Below, one piece after another: positions 1 to 11,307 of a DNA stretch of 64,000 bases. The translations under genes and the position numbers were made by a program. The notes under the pieces are model-generated. The model had not been told where the DNA came from. It searched no databases and saw only the letters and a program-made list of their open reading frames with translations. The stretch is from Candolleomyces eurysporus (taxonomy: Eukaryota > Basidiomycota > Agaricomycetes > Agaricales > Psathyrellaceae). Every line of letters starts with the position of its first letter. The first letter of the stretch is position 1. The stretch is taken from positions 29,396-93,395 of the forward strand of contig JANBPK010000746.1 in the NCBI GenBank assembly GCA_027579435.1. The letters are read 5' to 3'.

Positions 1-358
1 CGGAGGTGGTCTCAGATGTAGGCTCCACGCTTACAATTTCTTATGACCATTTCAAACCGGGCGACCTGAGGGTCTGGCTCAACAACCCATCTGCCGCGGG
101 GAATCAGGTCCCCAGCAACGCTAGCTGCAGAGAAGTTCTCACAGATGTCTATACATGCAACTCTGTAAGTCGCTCATACGCACTCTCCATGGCGAATCGA
201 TTCTCACAGCTTATCAGGGAGGGTTTGGCCGATTCCCGAATGGAGTCTTCCGGTATGCCATCGATCCTAACCTGGGTCAATGCGGTGGAGATGTTCAGGG
301 TGGCAGCCGTGCTGCGAATGCCGTTGAAGCTAACTCTGCCGCTGCTTCTGCCGCTTGA
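1..358 (+). CDS. small secreted protein, copy 1 (3' part only)
   Basis: This is the 3' end of a gene whose start lies before the window. It matches the last two coding exons of the gene at 3272-3953: a block reading GDLRVWLNNP, two cysteines, an intron at about 165-217 (donor gtaagt, acceptor ttatcag), then a final exon reading GGFGRFPNGVFRY and ending at TGA 356-358. The paralogue carries a signal peptide, so this product is inferred to be secreted. I do not recognise the family. At the position of the paralogue's preceding intron acceptor (gacag) this copy has accgg, so the acceptor AG is lost; the frame stays open upstream, so intron retention is possible. It may be a decaying copy. Confidence 0.55.
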
Positions 359-899
359 CCTGTTAGCCAGCAACGTGCGTTTGTAGGAACTAGGGGTTTG
401 CAGAAGGTTTGAATACTGGTGCCTTGGAATGTATGGTGTACTCCCAAGTGGTTTGGATTCAACAAGATGATATACTTTTACAATTTTCATGGGGGTGGAA
501 GCCAGCCTGCCCGCGAGGAATGTTTTACACCGAGTGACTGGCCCTGCCTTGATAACCCCCCATTCTGTGTTGTCCCATATCCATAACCTTTTTACGAGCC
601 AGTGCACAAAGGGAAGTGCGAAAGATCATTGAGCAAGCTTGAAGCTCACGGTAGTACTCACTTCCAAAATAAATATCCCACTGCTAAGTGAAAGAACTGA
701 TCTGCTACTCAGAGACGGGTCGGGTATCGGCCCAACAATGGTGGGCAGGCCGTATATCAAGTGTTGAGTAACGTTGAGTACTGAGTGCCCAACCTGAGCG
801 CGAGAAACAATGACTCAGCGAAATTCTCTACTCATCTAACACTTGCAGCTTCAGGATCTAGTCTCACACCAGCAGGCAAAGCCCTTGATTCTTGGACGA
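359..899. other. intergenic, no gene seen
   Basis: No coding frame is convincing here. A splice-acceptor-like end (ctaac branch point, then cttgcag) near 835-847 suggests a 5' UTR intron of the following F-box gene. Confidence 0.4.
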
Positions 900-2619
900 A
901 TGGAGCCCAGTGGCAACAACCAAACCCAGATGGCACTCGATGCACGCATCGACCAGCTCCAGAACGAGCTAATCCACCTGAAGCGTCGCCGAAACGCCCT
1001 CTCCCCCATTTCCCAACTTCCCCCCGAAATCCTATGCGAGATACTCTTGCTCGTAAAGCAAGAGGACGACACGGACTCGGAGGAACACCAGAACCCCATT
1101 CCACGATACATCAGGCTCTGCCACGTCTCCCATTTTTGGCGAACCGTCATGCTTGATTGCCCTGAACTCTGGGTGGACGTACGCCTTGTGTACTCGGATT
1201 CATGCAAGGGTTGGCGGATGCTCAAGTTTATGGCTCAGCACGCCAAAAACCAGAAACTATCCGTAACTTATACGCACATCAACTCCCATAACCACAGCAT
1301 ATCCAAAATGGACGGCGTTTTGCTTCGCACTCTGCATGAAGAGTCAAGCAAAGTAATGTCGCTTCATCTGTCATGGGGTAAAATTTATTACAAGGAGGCA
1401 CAAGGAGGCGCACTTTTTGCGAATATCTTTCGTGAGAGGGATTTTAGCAATCTCGAAACCCTTCATCTCAAGCATACACTGGTTTGTCTTCAACCAGTCC
1501 TGCAATTGGAGAAGGTGTTCGAGAATCCCCCGCCGAAACTACGGCGTCTGGAGGTTACGGGGTGGAAATTTGATTTATCCTTCGGTTGTCAACTGTTGGG
1601 CAGCTTAACCCACCTTGTTCTGAATNGGGGGGTTTGATGGAAGTTTGTCGGCCCTCTCATTGGCACCTAGACTGAAAACGTTGCGCATTGCAGAAGTATC
1701 ACCTTCCCGTTCAGCACCCTTTCCGCCCGGCCACGTTCTTCGATTTCAACACCTCGAATCGTTGGCTCTATCTGCGTACATGCCGACATTGTCGTTCATC
1801 TTGAAGGTTATTCAGATCCCACCCAATCTTGCGCATCTCAGTCTCGGCTGGTTGCACCATCGATACTCCAATCCTCCTAACTTCCCTTGTTCCCCCAACG
1901 CACGGCCTGGTAATTTTTTCAACGCCTGGGAACATGGGCAAGAAGGTGCTGTTCTGCCACAACATGTGCTCGTTGGCCAGTTCAGAGGGCACACGAGGTT
2001 CGGCTTCGTTGTTCATGGATGGAAGACGACATCGCCATCCGACAGATTCAAACCGTGCAGGTACAAATGGTTCTCACCATCGGTTACGCTCAAGTTCGAA
2101 CTTCCCAGTGACACTGCACCATCCTTCCTCGATTGGATATTCCCGTTCACCGATTCAAATGACTATCGACGCAAATGGTCCTTCGATGAAGTCAGAGTGA
2201 TGGAGGTTCTGGCTTCCGTCGAACCAGAGGGGGATGATTTCTTGCAGAAGAAGGAGAAACATTCATTCGGAGATCATTTCTGGACCACGATCGCAAATGC
2301 ACCGTACCTCCAGATTCTTCACCTCGACTCGCATTTTGAAAACAAGTTAAAGGAGACCATCATCACGCTCGGATACGGCGCCTTTACAGCCCTTCAACAC
2401 CTTGTCTTCTCGTTTGTCCGCTTTGAAACTGCTGTGCGTCGAATTCCCTTCGACGATTTTGTGAGAAGCATTGTGGAGTACCTCAAGCTGGATGGAAGGG
2501 CGCCATTGGCGCTTTTGGGATTTCGACATTGTCCCGAACCAGCGAGTAAGGATACCTTGGAAGTCCTGAAGGAAGTCGCCGCCGATGTCGTTTGCCGGGA
2601 GAATGGAGAATGGGCGTAA
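900..2619 (+). CDS. F-box protein (frame broken at an ambiguous base)
   Basis: The ATG at 900 is the first in a frame that gives a coiled N-terminus (about residues 10-30, rich in L/K/R) and then a clear F-box (ISQLPPEILCEILLL ... LCHVSHFWRTV ... PELWVDV, about residues 36-100). The rest is a divergent leucine-rich C-terminal region, the usual layout of agaricomycete F-box families. Such proteins are substrate adaptors of SCF ubiquitin ligases; the substrate is unknown. The frame shifts at N1626, which precedes six G. Dropping that one symbol joins the upstream frame (LN) to the downstream one (GGFDGSLSALSLAP) and gives one protein of about 570 aa ending at TAA 2617-2619. I treat this as a sequencing artefact, not a true break. 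A degraded copy of its 3' end lies at 4125-4350. Confidence 0.75.
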
Positions 2620-3218
2620 TTGGTGATTACCCATGATAATGCAATTGCTTAGAAAACGAAGCCTCGCCTTGTTCGATTCAGAGTCATCACTTATAGCATT
2701 GATGAACTATGGGAACGTGAGCTAGAAGGATTCATCGAAATCATCCTAAATTTTGATAGCTTTGTTAGTGGGTTCACCGGCATGGTTCGCATAGATGTCA
2801 ATGTGATTGGAATGAGATTATTTGGCTTCTTCATCTATCTGTTGAGAAATAGCTAGCTTGTTCATCATAATGCAGACGATTCATCNAAAAAAAAGTTGTT
2901 CGACGGCATAGTGTGCGTTTGGGCACCGACCTAGCTCTGTGGCTCGTTTTAGAAAGGGCGTCGCCTTTTTTGCACGCGCCCTCCAATCATTTCCGGTGAT
3001 GCTGCAACAATCTGTGTCGCTTTATGTAGGATCGCAGAAGCTGCGCCGCCTGCCACCCANTTTTTTAGCATGATCAGAATGTAAATGTATCATTGCATCT
3101 CCTATTCATCTGCCAACGAGGCTAGTCAGCATTCGCGGTCAGATAGCGTTCGCCTTGAGCCCCAACGTATCTTTGAGCGAGAACCTTTTACATTATATCG
3201 TGCTATTAGAAGTAGGAG
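2620..3218. other. intergenic, no gene seen
   Basis: AT-rich spacer with two N symbols next to homopolymer runs (2886 before eight A, 3060 before seven T). No coding frame or RNA gene is visible. Confidence 0.4.
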
Positions 3219-3224
3219 TATAAA
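3219..3224 (+). promoter_or_regulatory. TATA box of secreted protein copy 2
   Basis: TATAAA lies 53 nt before the ATG at 3272, a normal distance for a fungal core promoter with a short leader. Confidence 0.5.
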
Positions 3225-3271
3225 TCCCCCCTGCGAGCAACTCACATCCGTTGTCTGCCAGCAGCCCTACA

Positions 3272-3953
3272 ATGTTCCTCAAAGCCAAGGTCTGGGTTTC
3301 AGAGTCGTACTAAAAGTGCTGCTTACTGATTTGTCTCTCGCAGCTTTTGACCCTCGCCGCAGCCTCCACTCTCATAGCTGGAGTTGTTGGCCAGAGTGTT
3401 AAACCGGAGGTTACTTGCAATGAGAAAGGCTCTCAACACGACTGCGAACGATTTATACCAGACTTCTGTCAACACGCCGGTAGCGCCACGGCAAGTCTCT
3501 ACACCGCTGCTGCGCTTAACACTCGACATATTCACTTGTAAAATCCTCTAGTACAGACCCTATGATAGCATGGGCCGCTGCTTCAACAACGGGGATGGCG
3601 GAAAATGTATGTTGTCCCAATTTTATTCACTCGTTGAGCTAAACATGAGTTTGACTTGCCTATTGACAGGCGACTTCACTGCCTGGCTCAACAACCCTAT
3701 CGCTGATATAAGGGAGACCCCCTTGGCTGCCCCCTGCATTCAGGTGCTCGAGACTATCTCGACTGCTTGCAAGGCTGTGAGTTTCGTCCATTATCGACAA
3801 GTGGTATACGATGAGAAACTTACTTGGGAATAGGGAGGGTTTGGAAATATTCCTAACGCACCTTTCCGATTCAGCGTTGATCCCACTGAGGGTCAGTGCA
3901 AAGGAGGTGTTCAAATTTGCACGAGGGTTGGGAATGCCACGAATGTGGATTGA
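3272..3953 (+). CDS. small secreted protein, copy 2
   Basis: Five short exons give a 148-aa protein: 3272-3289, 3344-3490, 3552-3606, 3670-3776 and 3834-3953; all phases agree. The start MFLKAK joins LLTLAAASTLIAGVVGQ, a typical signal peptide with cleavage likely after GQ. The mature part is small and cysteine-containing (VTCNEKG, HDCERF, DFCQHAG, MGRCFNN, GGKCDFTAWLNNP, CKGGVQIC). I do not recognise the family; secretion to the outside or cell wall is inferred from the signal peptide alone. The second intron appears to start with GC (gcaagt) rather than GT. Copy 1 at the window start is a paralogue. Small secreted cysteine proteins are common in basidiomycetes and often have no known role. 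Confidence 0.7.
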
Positions 3954-4124
3954 GGGTCGGTTCCCCCTGCTTGGCGTTGGGCCGTGACTCGAATTGTTAG
4001 CGTGGTAAAGGACATTCATTTAGCTTCTGTTCTTGAAAGGTGTCGTCAGCATACGACCCCCTGTATGTGCCGTGTACCTATGGACCTTTGTACCAATTGT
4101 TGTGATTCAATTCTTTTATTCCAA

Positions 4125-4350
4125 GTTCCGAGGCATTTGGGATTTTAGGACATCGCCCGAAATAGCCGGCCAGGGTACCTTGGAACCCTGAATAAAGCTG
4201 CCGTCACTGTCGTTTGCTGGGAGAATGAACAATAGGCGTAATGGCAGTTGCTTCCCGCTGCACCTGTGGAAAGCCATGATCCTGAAAAGACTGTCCCGGA
4301 AGATGAGATGAGGCCTTGCCTTATTCAATTCAGAAAAACCGAGTTCAACT
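4125..4350 (+). pseudogene. relic of the 3' end of an F-box gene
   Basis: This stretch aligns with the last about 110 bases of the F-box gene at 900-2619 and its 3' flank. Shared pieces are gtaccttggaa/ccttggaagtcctgaa, gtcgtttgc.gggagaatg, and, past the stop, gccttgccttattcaattcaga versus gcctcgccttgttcgattcaga. It holds in-frame stops. Together with the secreted protein gene just before it, this shows a duplicated two-gene unit of which only the tail of the second F-box gene survives. Confidence 0.65.
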
Positions 4351-4437
4351 TCAGCATTACAAAAGCTCTCCGATCCTACTCGCTAGAGCGCCTCGCGATC
4401 CACGTTCCACGCAGTTAATTGGGTGGGCCGCTCCGGC

Positions 4438-4868
4438 ATGTCGCCTTCGTCAAAAGCAGTCATTGATCAGATTGTGCATACCCTAGACGTGGAGAAGATA
4501 GTACCTTTTGCTTCTTTTTTCTGGTGAAAAGCCGAAGACTGTGGAGGCGTATTCGAAGATGTTCTCGGCGGCTAACGCGGACCTCCGCTAGTTGGCTGAA
4601 AGCTTGGACAAGGAATCAGGGTCATTTCTCGAAAAATTTGCCGCATTGTTCTTCGCGCTTTCCGAATCCCCATCTTCACATGGTGGCGGTCGAGTAGATG
4701 CACAATAAGATGATTTGAAACGCGAACTCCGTTCTGGATCTCCAGATGTGGCGATAGAATGCGTGGGTCCAGATGAATTGGGTAATGCCAGCGGGAGTCC
4801 GACCAAACGCTTCCCGAAAATGCTCTTCGGTGTTTCCGGCTACAGTACCAACACTATAATTGACTCCT
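4438..4868 (+). pseudogene. degraded coding region of unknown family
   Basis: From ATG 4438 a frame reads MSPSSKAVIDQIVHTLDVEK and breaks after a run of T at about 4510. One T fewer continues as SGEKPKTVEAYSKMFSAA, then a TAG, LAESLDKESGSFLEKFAALF, a TAA, and LKRELRSGSPDVAIE. The amino-acid composition looks like a helical soluble protein, but two stops and a frame change argue for a pseudogene. I do not recognise the family. Mis-sequencing is possible but would need three changes. Confidence 0.35.
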
Positions 4869-5702
4869 AGAGATGATACCCCTGCCAATGATTGGCAGAA
4901 ATTGGACAATGGCGTCGAGACCTTAACCACATCGCGGAGTTGGGGGTCTAGCACAGTTTGGCGAGGCAGGACCGAGGGCAGAGATATACGTATACAGCAT
5001 TGTGATGGGAAGCGGAGTGCTCGCAAGATGAATATTGGGTCGGTGGGCTCGAATCTTTGGCGCGTAGTATACTCCGTGGGGCAAACAGCCTGTATCCGCA
5101 TCCTCAGTTGAAGATTAGAATGCACGGGACCTCTGTATCAGTTGTTGCCACTAAACTCGCTTTTGTCTCGTCTGAGTCTTCTGCGACTGTGAGGCGCTAG
5201 TCACAATCCGTGTGAATCAATGAGTCAGCGATGGTCGGCCTCCGTAGTGCCGGATGCCGGAAGAGGTAATGCCTTCTCCCGAGTGTCCGCCAAATGCCCC
5301 GCCCCGCTCGTGATGTTCTCCCACCTTGTTCGCTAGAAGTCCTGGTTACAACGTCAAGGAGTCTTTATGAGCAGTCAGAAAACAGCTCTGAGGGTGCTGT
5401 GAAGCCATTTATTGTCTCGGGACCAAACGAAGCCTACCTCACGTGTCGACATATGCTCTCAACTGGCAACCCAATTCTTCATCGTCTACATTCGTTGTTC
5501 CCGGCTCGTGAGCTTGTCAAGCAACCGTTTCCTTGATAACATAGGAAGGTACTGTCTATGGCATGCTTCATGCACACGAAGACCGAAGCTCAGGGGTTGT
5601 CGTTAGGCAACCGGCCAGAGGCTGCTCGAAGACAATAATAAATTACTCGCAGCGCGTCGCGATTCCCTGGCTCTCGTTACAGGATCTTTGACTCTTCGCG
5701 TG
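4869..5702. other. no supported gene
   Basis: Short open frames exist on both strands (a 149-codon frame on the minus strand at 4676-5125 among them), but none shows a recognisable domain. It may be further gene debris. Confidence 0.3.
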
Positions 5703-5880
5703 TATAAAATGTGGGATGCAGAGGTAAATGAATTTCTAAAACTACCCAACCAAGCTCTAGGTAAGTGTAATTCCTTCACCATCCATATCACGGAATCGAG
5801 AGCTTATACAGATGCAGATCTTCCTTTCACAATTTTTCAATTCATACCGCACTTTCTATTAGATTTTTTCTCTTTTCAGA
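5703..5880 (+). promoter_or_regulatory. core promoter and 5' UTR intron of F-box gene
   Basis: TATAAAA lies at 5703-5709. A perfect donor, gtaagtgt, starts at 5761, and a pyrimidine-rich acceptor ending ttttcag stops at 5879, one base before the ATG at 5881. An upstream ATG frame would not join in phase, so the intron most likely lies in the 5' UTR. Confidence 0.45.
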
Positions 5881-7473
5881 ATGTCATACAACTATCTCCC
5901 GCCTCCCGATACGACCAAATTTCCTTTCGCCCAACCCGAATTCGACCCTATAGCCATCCGAGAGGGCATAGAATTCGGCACTCTAGCCTTCGGACCCAAC
6001 GACATGTACAGCAAACCCTGGTATAACCACGAAGAACAGCGACAGGAATACTACAACAACGCCCCAAACGCCTACTATCCTCAGAAAGATCCAGCGAAAC
6101 GTGGTTTGGTCACTCCGTACCAGAAGGGCTCCGCCATGTCCAATCTTCCTCCAGAGATCTGGATGGAGATCGCAAAGTCGAGCGGTCCTACAGCTGTCGG
6201 AGCTCCCGCACCGCTTTCTCAAGTATCTGGGCGCCTACGAGGGATTGTGCACAACATGCAGGAGTTGTACACAAACTTCACTGTCGAACCTCTGGGATCC
6301 AAGAGGAAGCTTCCAGATCGGAAACAGGTTCGCGAATGGGTCCAGAGATCCGGAAACAGGCCGCTGACTATCGCCTTCGCGGTGGACTGTGTTGATTGGG
6401 ATGCACCTCAAGGACTTCTTGATGTCATGAAGGAGCTAATGTGCTGTCTCTCCCGGTGGGAGCACGTCACTTTGTATGTTCCTTGGACGTATGGAATGTG
6501 CGAGTTGCTCAATAGGGCCGATGGACCGCCGACGATGCTGCGCTCCCTCAAGCTCGAGGGCCAAACGACATACCGGTCTCTCACTCCGTTCGCCTCCGCC
6601 TTGGTCCGATACGCTTCATGCATCACGGATTTTCATTGGGTGGATTCCTTTGGTCAAGAGTCGCGCAACGGACTGGGATTCACGACAGAACTTCCCATGA
6701 ATTTTGGCAACCTCTCCAAATTGCACCTGGATAATCCCCTCGTTCTTCCCGACGTCTTTTCGGTTCTGTCACAGACACACAAACTCGTCAGCCTCGAGAT
6801 CAATAACCTTTCGATCGTCGAAACGGCTCCTTGGACAGCTCCCTCGACACGAATCTCCCTCCCAACGCTGGCCTCGATGAAACTCGTGGTTCATTTCGAA
6901 TTGTTCGAAGCCCAGTCTCAAGTATCGCTCGTGGGGCCTCTGCTGAGCTACATCTACACCCCTGCTCTTCGACACGCGCATTTCGGATTCGACGAGAATT
7001 GGAACCAAGACGCCTTCACCCGTTTCCTCCGGACCTCCAACTGCAAACTTCAGTCATTGGAGTTTGAAACCGTCTCAATTACCGAAATGGATTTGAGGGA
7101 GACTATGCGGTCTTCGATGGTCCAGAGCTCTCTGCAGTCGCTCAGCATCAAGACTGGTGAGCAGCCGTGGTCACCGCTCTCGGAGAAGGCTGTTGAAAGG
7201 ATGACACCGCCCTCTAAACCCTCCCCGTCGTCGGCGAACTGCTATGTCCCGGAGTTGCGCAAACTGTGTGTTAATCTACATACGATTCACCAGTTCAGCG
7301 GGCAGTTTGCGGAGATGGTGAAGAGNCGGGCGGCTTCTGGAATCTTGAAGGAGGTGGAGATTGTCGGAACGGGAGATCGGTCGAGGTTTTTCAGGCGGGT
7401 ACCGCAAGACATCGAAATTATCGAGCAGCTTGGCAAGAAGACGAATTTGAAGGTCACGATCTTGACGAAATAA
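5881..7473 (+). CDS. F-box-like protein
   Basis: A single 530-codon exon. After an about 95-residue N-terminus rich in Y, N and P comes the F-box-like segment SNLPPEIWMEIAKSSG ... APLSQVSGRLRGIVHNM (about residues 86-125). A long region of degenerate leucine-rich repeats follows, with LKLEGQ, LSKLHLDNPLVLP, LVSLEINNLSI and LRKLCVNLHTI. This is a member of the expanded agaricomycete F-box families; the inferred role is substrate recognition in an SCF ubiquitin ligase. The N at 7326 stands in for a real base and leaves the frame intact. It ends in LKVTILTK and TAA. The closest visible relative in layout is the F-box gene on the minus strand at 38588-40171. Confidence 0.85.
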   Translation: MSYNYLPPPDTTKFPFAQPEFDPIAIREGIEFGTLAFGPNDMYSKPWYNHEEQRQEYYNNAPNAYYPQKDPAKRGLVTPYQKGSAMSNLPPEIWMEIAKSSGPTAVGAPAPLSQVSGRLRGIVHNMQELYTNFTVEPLGSKRKLPDRKQVREWVQRSGNRPLTIAFAVDCVDWDAPQGLLDVMKELMCCLSRWEHVTLYVPWTYGMCELLNRADGPPTMLRSLKLEGQTTYRSLTPFASALVRYASCITDFHWVDSFGQESRNGLGFTTELPMNFGNLSKLHLDNPLVLPDVFSVLSQTHKLVSLEINNLSIVETAPWTAPSTRISLPTLASMKLVVHFELFEAQSQVSLVGPLLSYIYTPALRHAHFGFDENWNQDAFTRFLRTSNCKLQSLEFETVSITEMDLRETMRSSMVQSSLQSLSIKTGEQPWSPLSEKAVERMTPPSKPSPSSANCYVPELRKLCVNLHTIHQFSGQFAEMVKXRAASGILKEVEIVGTGDRSRFFRRVPQDIEIIEQLGKKTNLKVTILTK

Positions 7474-8295
7474 CGAACGGACTTGGACACATACACACGC
7501 TCTCTTAACGAATGACTCCCTCTCCCGCATTAAATCAGACATGGTATAAATGGATTGGCATGACATTTGTATATTAACTATCATTCATCTTGGACTACGA
7601 CAAGGACTAACACGTATCTGTCGAGGACTCTTCTNTATCATGTACATAGGTAGATTGTATCAACACNAATAATACCCCCTTGCNAAGTGTGAATTCAGNT
7701 CTTCTCGTGGTCGATGCGNTTGATCCTGCCTGCTTCCGCTCCACCTTCTNTCCATTCGTNGCCTTCCTTCCGCGCTCTCGTGGAAACACTCATGTATGCT
7801 TCCTCCCTTCTCAATTGAAAGACTCCTTGCTTTTAGAATGTTTGAATTGCCAAGCAAGTTGTCGNTACGGTTCCNGGCAATATCGTAACATTCAATTAGT
7901 ATGGCGGCAACCTTGTGAGCGTGTGCCTTAATGTTNNNCTGCANGTAGTCTAATTCTACTCTNGCAAGAGGAAAGTTTTAGTTGACGTTGTGCTTGTNGC
8001 NGGACATCGTGGNCTNTTTTTCACTAGACGTAAGAATGAAGGTTGGCAAGTCGACCTNGGCGCTTACCTATTTTGAGAAAGAGCGAGTNCGCCGGAATCA
8101 TTTTGCAGGGACCCTTNCCGTTNNGTGNNCTGTAAACCTTGTCTACNCNANNANGAATTNGCCGGCGCCACCATCCAAGCAAGAAAAAGGGTCCAGAGCG
8201 NNCGCNNTCATCGTCATCNTCTGTAATACTCACTCCGTCGACGTGTANGTGNTCGACCTCGACCTCGACTNGTCCGGCGACGCCCAGCGCTCAGT
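7474..8295. other. intergenic with scattered ambiguous bases
   Basis: About 820 bases with some 30 N symbols. No gene could be supported. The part just before 8296 probably holds the promoter of the glycosyltransferase gene. Confidence 0.4.
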
Positions 8296-10723
8296 ATGCG
8301 GGCCAGGAGAGCCTTGCGATGCTTTAGGCTCAACAACCTCCTCATCCTCGCCTTTTTCGCNTGCCTCTTCGTATTTTGGAGGAATGGCTTCCGAGAACGC
8401 CGACCAGAAGAATTGGACCCGGACACTCGACCCTATCCAGACGCCTCTGCTACGACGAGCAGCGGGTGGTTCTCAAATCGTGATGAACGCGGGAGGAAGA
8501 ANGGCGCGGAGGATACGAGGATCAGGGAGCACCCAATACCGAAGATGATGAAGGAGGCCGAAGAAAAGTTCAATGCCAAATTGGCACGTCAGAGCAAGAC
8601 GCTGGAGGCCGCTGTTGCGGAGTATAGGCGAAGATACAAGAAACACCCTCCGAAAGGCTTTGACGAGTGGTGGGAGTTTGCNAAGAAGTTTGACTTCAAA
8701 ATGGTCGATGAATTTGACATCCTGATGGAGGATATGGCACCGTTCTATGAGCTGCCTGGGGTTGAAGTGCGGAGAAGNGTATCTCAGGTACGTTGTCNAC
8801 TTGTTTTGTTTTTCTTCAGGGAGTGTTGCGGTGATGTGCCAGCTGCTGGCCTCGTCACTCACTTNGCNTCTATGATGTCTCTGGCGCTTAGAGTTGACTC
8901 TCGTCTTTAGGTTGGCGAGCTTCCCTCAATAGACCTGGTNCGTGTCAACAAAGGAGTCGTCACTGTTCAGAACATGCAAAAAGGCTTCAAGGATTCTGAA
9001 ACCAGCGCCAGAGCTCGGGGTTTCCGTTCGATGATGGGCCAATTCGTGAAACGCGTATGTGGCATCCGTATCCTTCAGGCGCTTCGTACTAATGCCTTTC
9101 TACAGCTACCAGACATGGACTTTCCTATCAACGCAAAGGCAGAGGGACGTGTCCTAATTCCCTGGGAGCACCAGCAGTATCCCAATCTCACAAAGCAGGA
9201 TTCATCAGGTCAGTCCTGCATCAATATCGTCGTCCGTTCAACGACCCCTCATACATTGATCCGTTTCACAGGTGGAGTCGAAGATATGCTTGAAGGCCCG
9301 TTCAACCCAGATTGGGGCGCAGATGGCAACGTATGGGAAGCCTGGCGCCGAACCTGCCACCCCGAAAGCCCTTCTCGCCGCCTCTATTCGTCTCTACGCG
9401 ATTCATTCGTCACGCGCGCGTCAAATTATCTGCAGCGGTCAACCGTATCAGCTGGAGACGAGTTCAATTTCATGGAAGGCACTGCAGCAGATTTCGATTT
9501 CTGCAAGAATCCACATGCGCACTATTCTCAAGGCCATTTCTTCACGGATTGGAGGTCGATACCCGTGCTTTATCCCGTGTTTAGCCCGGCCAGAGCCAAA
9601 GGATTCATGGACGTCCGGATACCAAGTCATTACTACTACGGAAGCACCAAGGGATATACGTATGGATGGGACTTCGAGAAGAAGGTCTTGACGGCTGTCG
9701 ACAAGATGGAGAAGCCATGGGAGGAGAAGATTAACAAGATCTTTTGGAGAGGCGCTACGACGGGCGGCGGCAGTCATCCTCCTGGGTTCTCACCTCAATA
9801 TCAACGTCACAGGTGCGTTCTCTTCATTTTCCCTTTCAAATACCTCAGAGACAATCTAACCTTTCATCTCTTTCTACTTTGCGTTGGCAGATACCTACGA
9901 ATGACATCCGACAGCTCCAACGACACCCGCGTCGTCACCTTCAACGACCCCCCAAACTCAACTTACTACACCTCAGTCGGAGTGCCAGTCTCGCAACTAA
10001 ACGAAGATATCATGGACGCCGCCTTCGTGAAAGTGTCTGGGCTCTATCCTGGCGGTCTAAAAGCTCTAATGGACCAGCACCGGTTCGCCGATCCTGTCCC
10101 ACTAGGCAAACACTGGTCCTACAAATACCTCGTCGATCTCGATGGTATGAGCTACAGCGGGCGGTTCCTATCGTTTTTGGCTAGCGATAGCGTTCCCATC
10201 AAAGCTACTGTCTACACAGAGTTCTATTCTGACTGGATTCAGCCTTGGTGAGTGGACACTTGTCGATCCGTGCTATTGGGATCCACGCGCTTCTTCNNNG
10301 AATTTGTGTTGCTCAAACGTTTTNCTTCTAGGCTGCATTTCATCCCGCTTTCGCCTAGCTACAAAGAGATCTACAANATCTTTGCGTACTTNTCGGGGCC
10401 GACGCAGAGCATGNTGGAGGCTGTTAATTCGACGCTTGCGCTCTTCTCTCCGGAAGAGAGGTACTCGGCGCAGGATGCGGAACTCAGGAAGATTGCAGAG
10501 GCGGGCAAGCAGTGGAAGAAGACAATTGGGCGGACGTTGGATATGGAAGGTGAGTNCNGTGTCTATCTCCCACCCTTCTAGAGGGCTCCTATAGGCGAAT
10601 GGGCACACGCTAATGCTTCTCNTGGTTGCAGTCTATGTGTATCGATTATGCTTGGAATGGGCTCGGCTTTGGGCGGATGACCGCAGCAAGATGGATTTCG
10701 TTTATATCACCAAAGCACCATAG
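8296..10723 (+). CDS. GT90 / CAP10-type glycosyltransferase
   Basis: Seven exons: 8296-8787, 8911-9054, 9106-9208, 9272-9812, 9891-10247, 10332-10549, 10632-10723. The N-terminus MRARRALRCFRLNN followed by ILAFF.CLFVFW is a type II signal anchor, placing the enzyme in the Golgi or ER lumen. A stem with a helical stretch (about residues 75-130) follows. The catalytic part has the hallmarks of the CAP10 family (related to the Cryptococcus beta-1,2-xylosyltransferase Cxt1): KIFWRGATTGGGSHPPGF, QRHRYLRMTSD, KYLVDLDGMSYSGRF and SDSVPIKATVYTEFYSDWIQ. The last exon ends in LWADDRSKMDFVYITKAP. The likely reaction is transfer of a sugar (xylose in known fungal members) from a nucleotide sugar to a glycan; the acceptor is not predictable. 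A few N symbols fall inside exons without shifting the frame. Confidence 0.85.
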
Positions 10724-11307
10724 TACGAGTGCTTGTTTAATCCTCATTGAGCTGAGTGGGGTCGTCGTTCACTATCCTGAAGGAGGANNNCGAATTTTGG
10801 GGTATTGATGCTTGGGCAATTGGTGCTAAACTATAATACTTATTACAGCNACCCATAGACCTATTANTTGTATTTTATTATTGCTGTCGAAGANCATCCT
10901 CATGTTGTGCTATCATCACCAGTCGCATGTTATTACTTACAACTTGTTGTTTGCCCCAATGGACTGTAGAGTAGCGTAGAAAAGACGTGANCTGGTCAAG
11001 GATTGGCGGGCTGTCGTGATTGTTTGCCAAACTCNAACTCATTCCAGAGNCAACAGAAAGGTGGGCGNGAGGCAACCTTNATANNTTCAGTGNTCACCAC
11101 CGCCGGTCCAAGGGATGCGGTATTGGACTCGAGNAGTGAAATTNCTAGCACCAGCGCTATTATATTGTATANGGTACTGCGTGGCCACTAGTAGTATCCT
11201 CCANTANAGCAATATCCGGGATGACCATGTGCAACACTTGACGAAAGTAAATCGANGTTGAACAGCTCCAAGAAAGAANAAGTAAACGCACCTGGAGTCN
11301 ATACGTC
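10724..11307. other. intergenic, no gene seen
   Basis: AT-rich spacer with many N symbols between two convergent genes (GT90 on plus, OST4 on minus). Nothing else is supported. Confidence 0.4.

Noticed and set aside
4676..5125. 149-codon minus-strand frame
   Set aside because: No domain, overlaps a plus-strand frame trace with better protein-like composition, and has no promoter or splice support.
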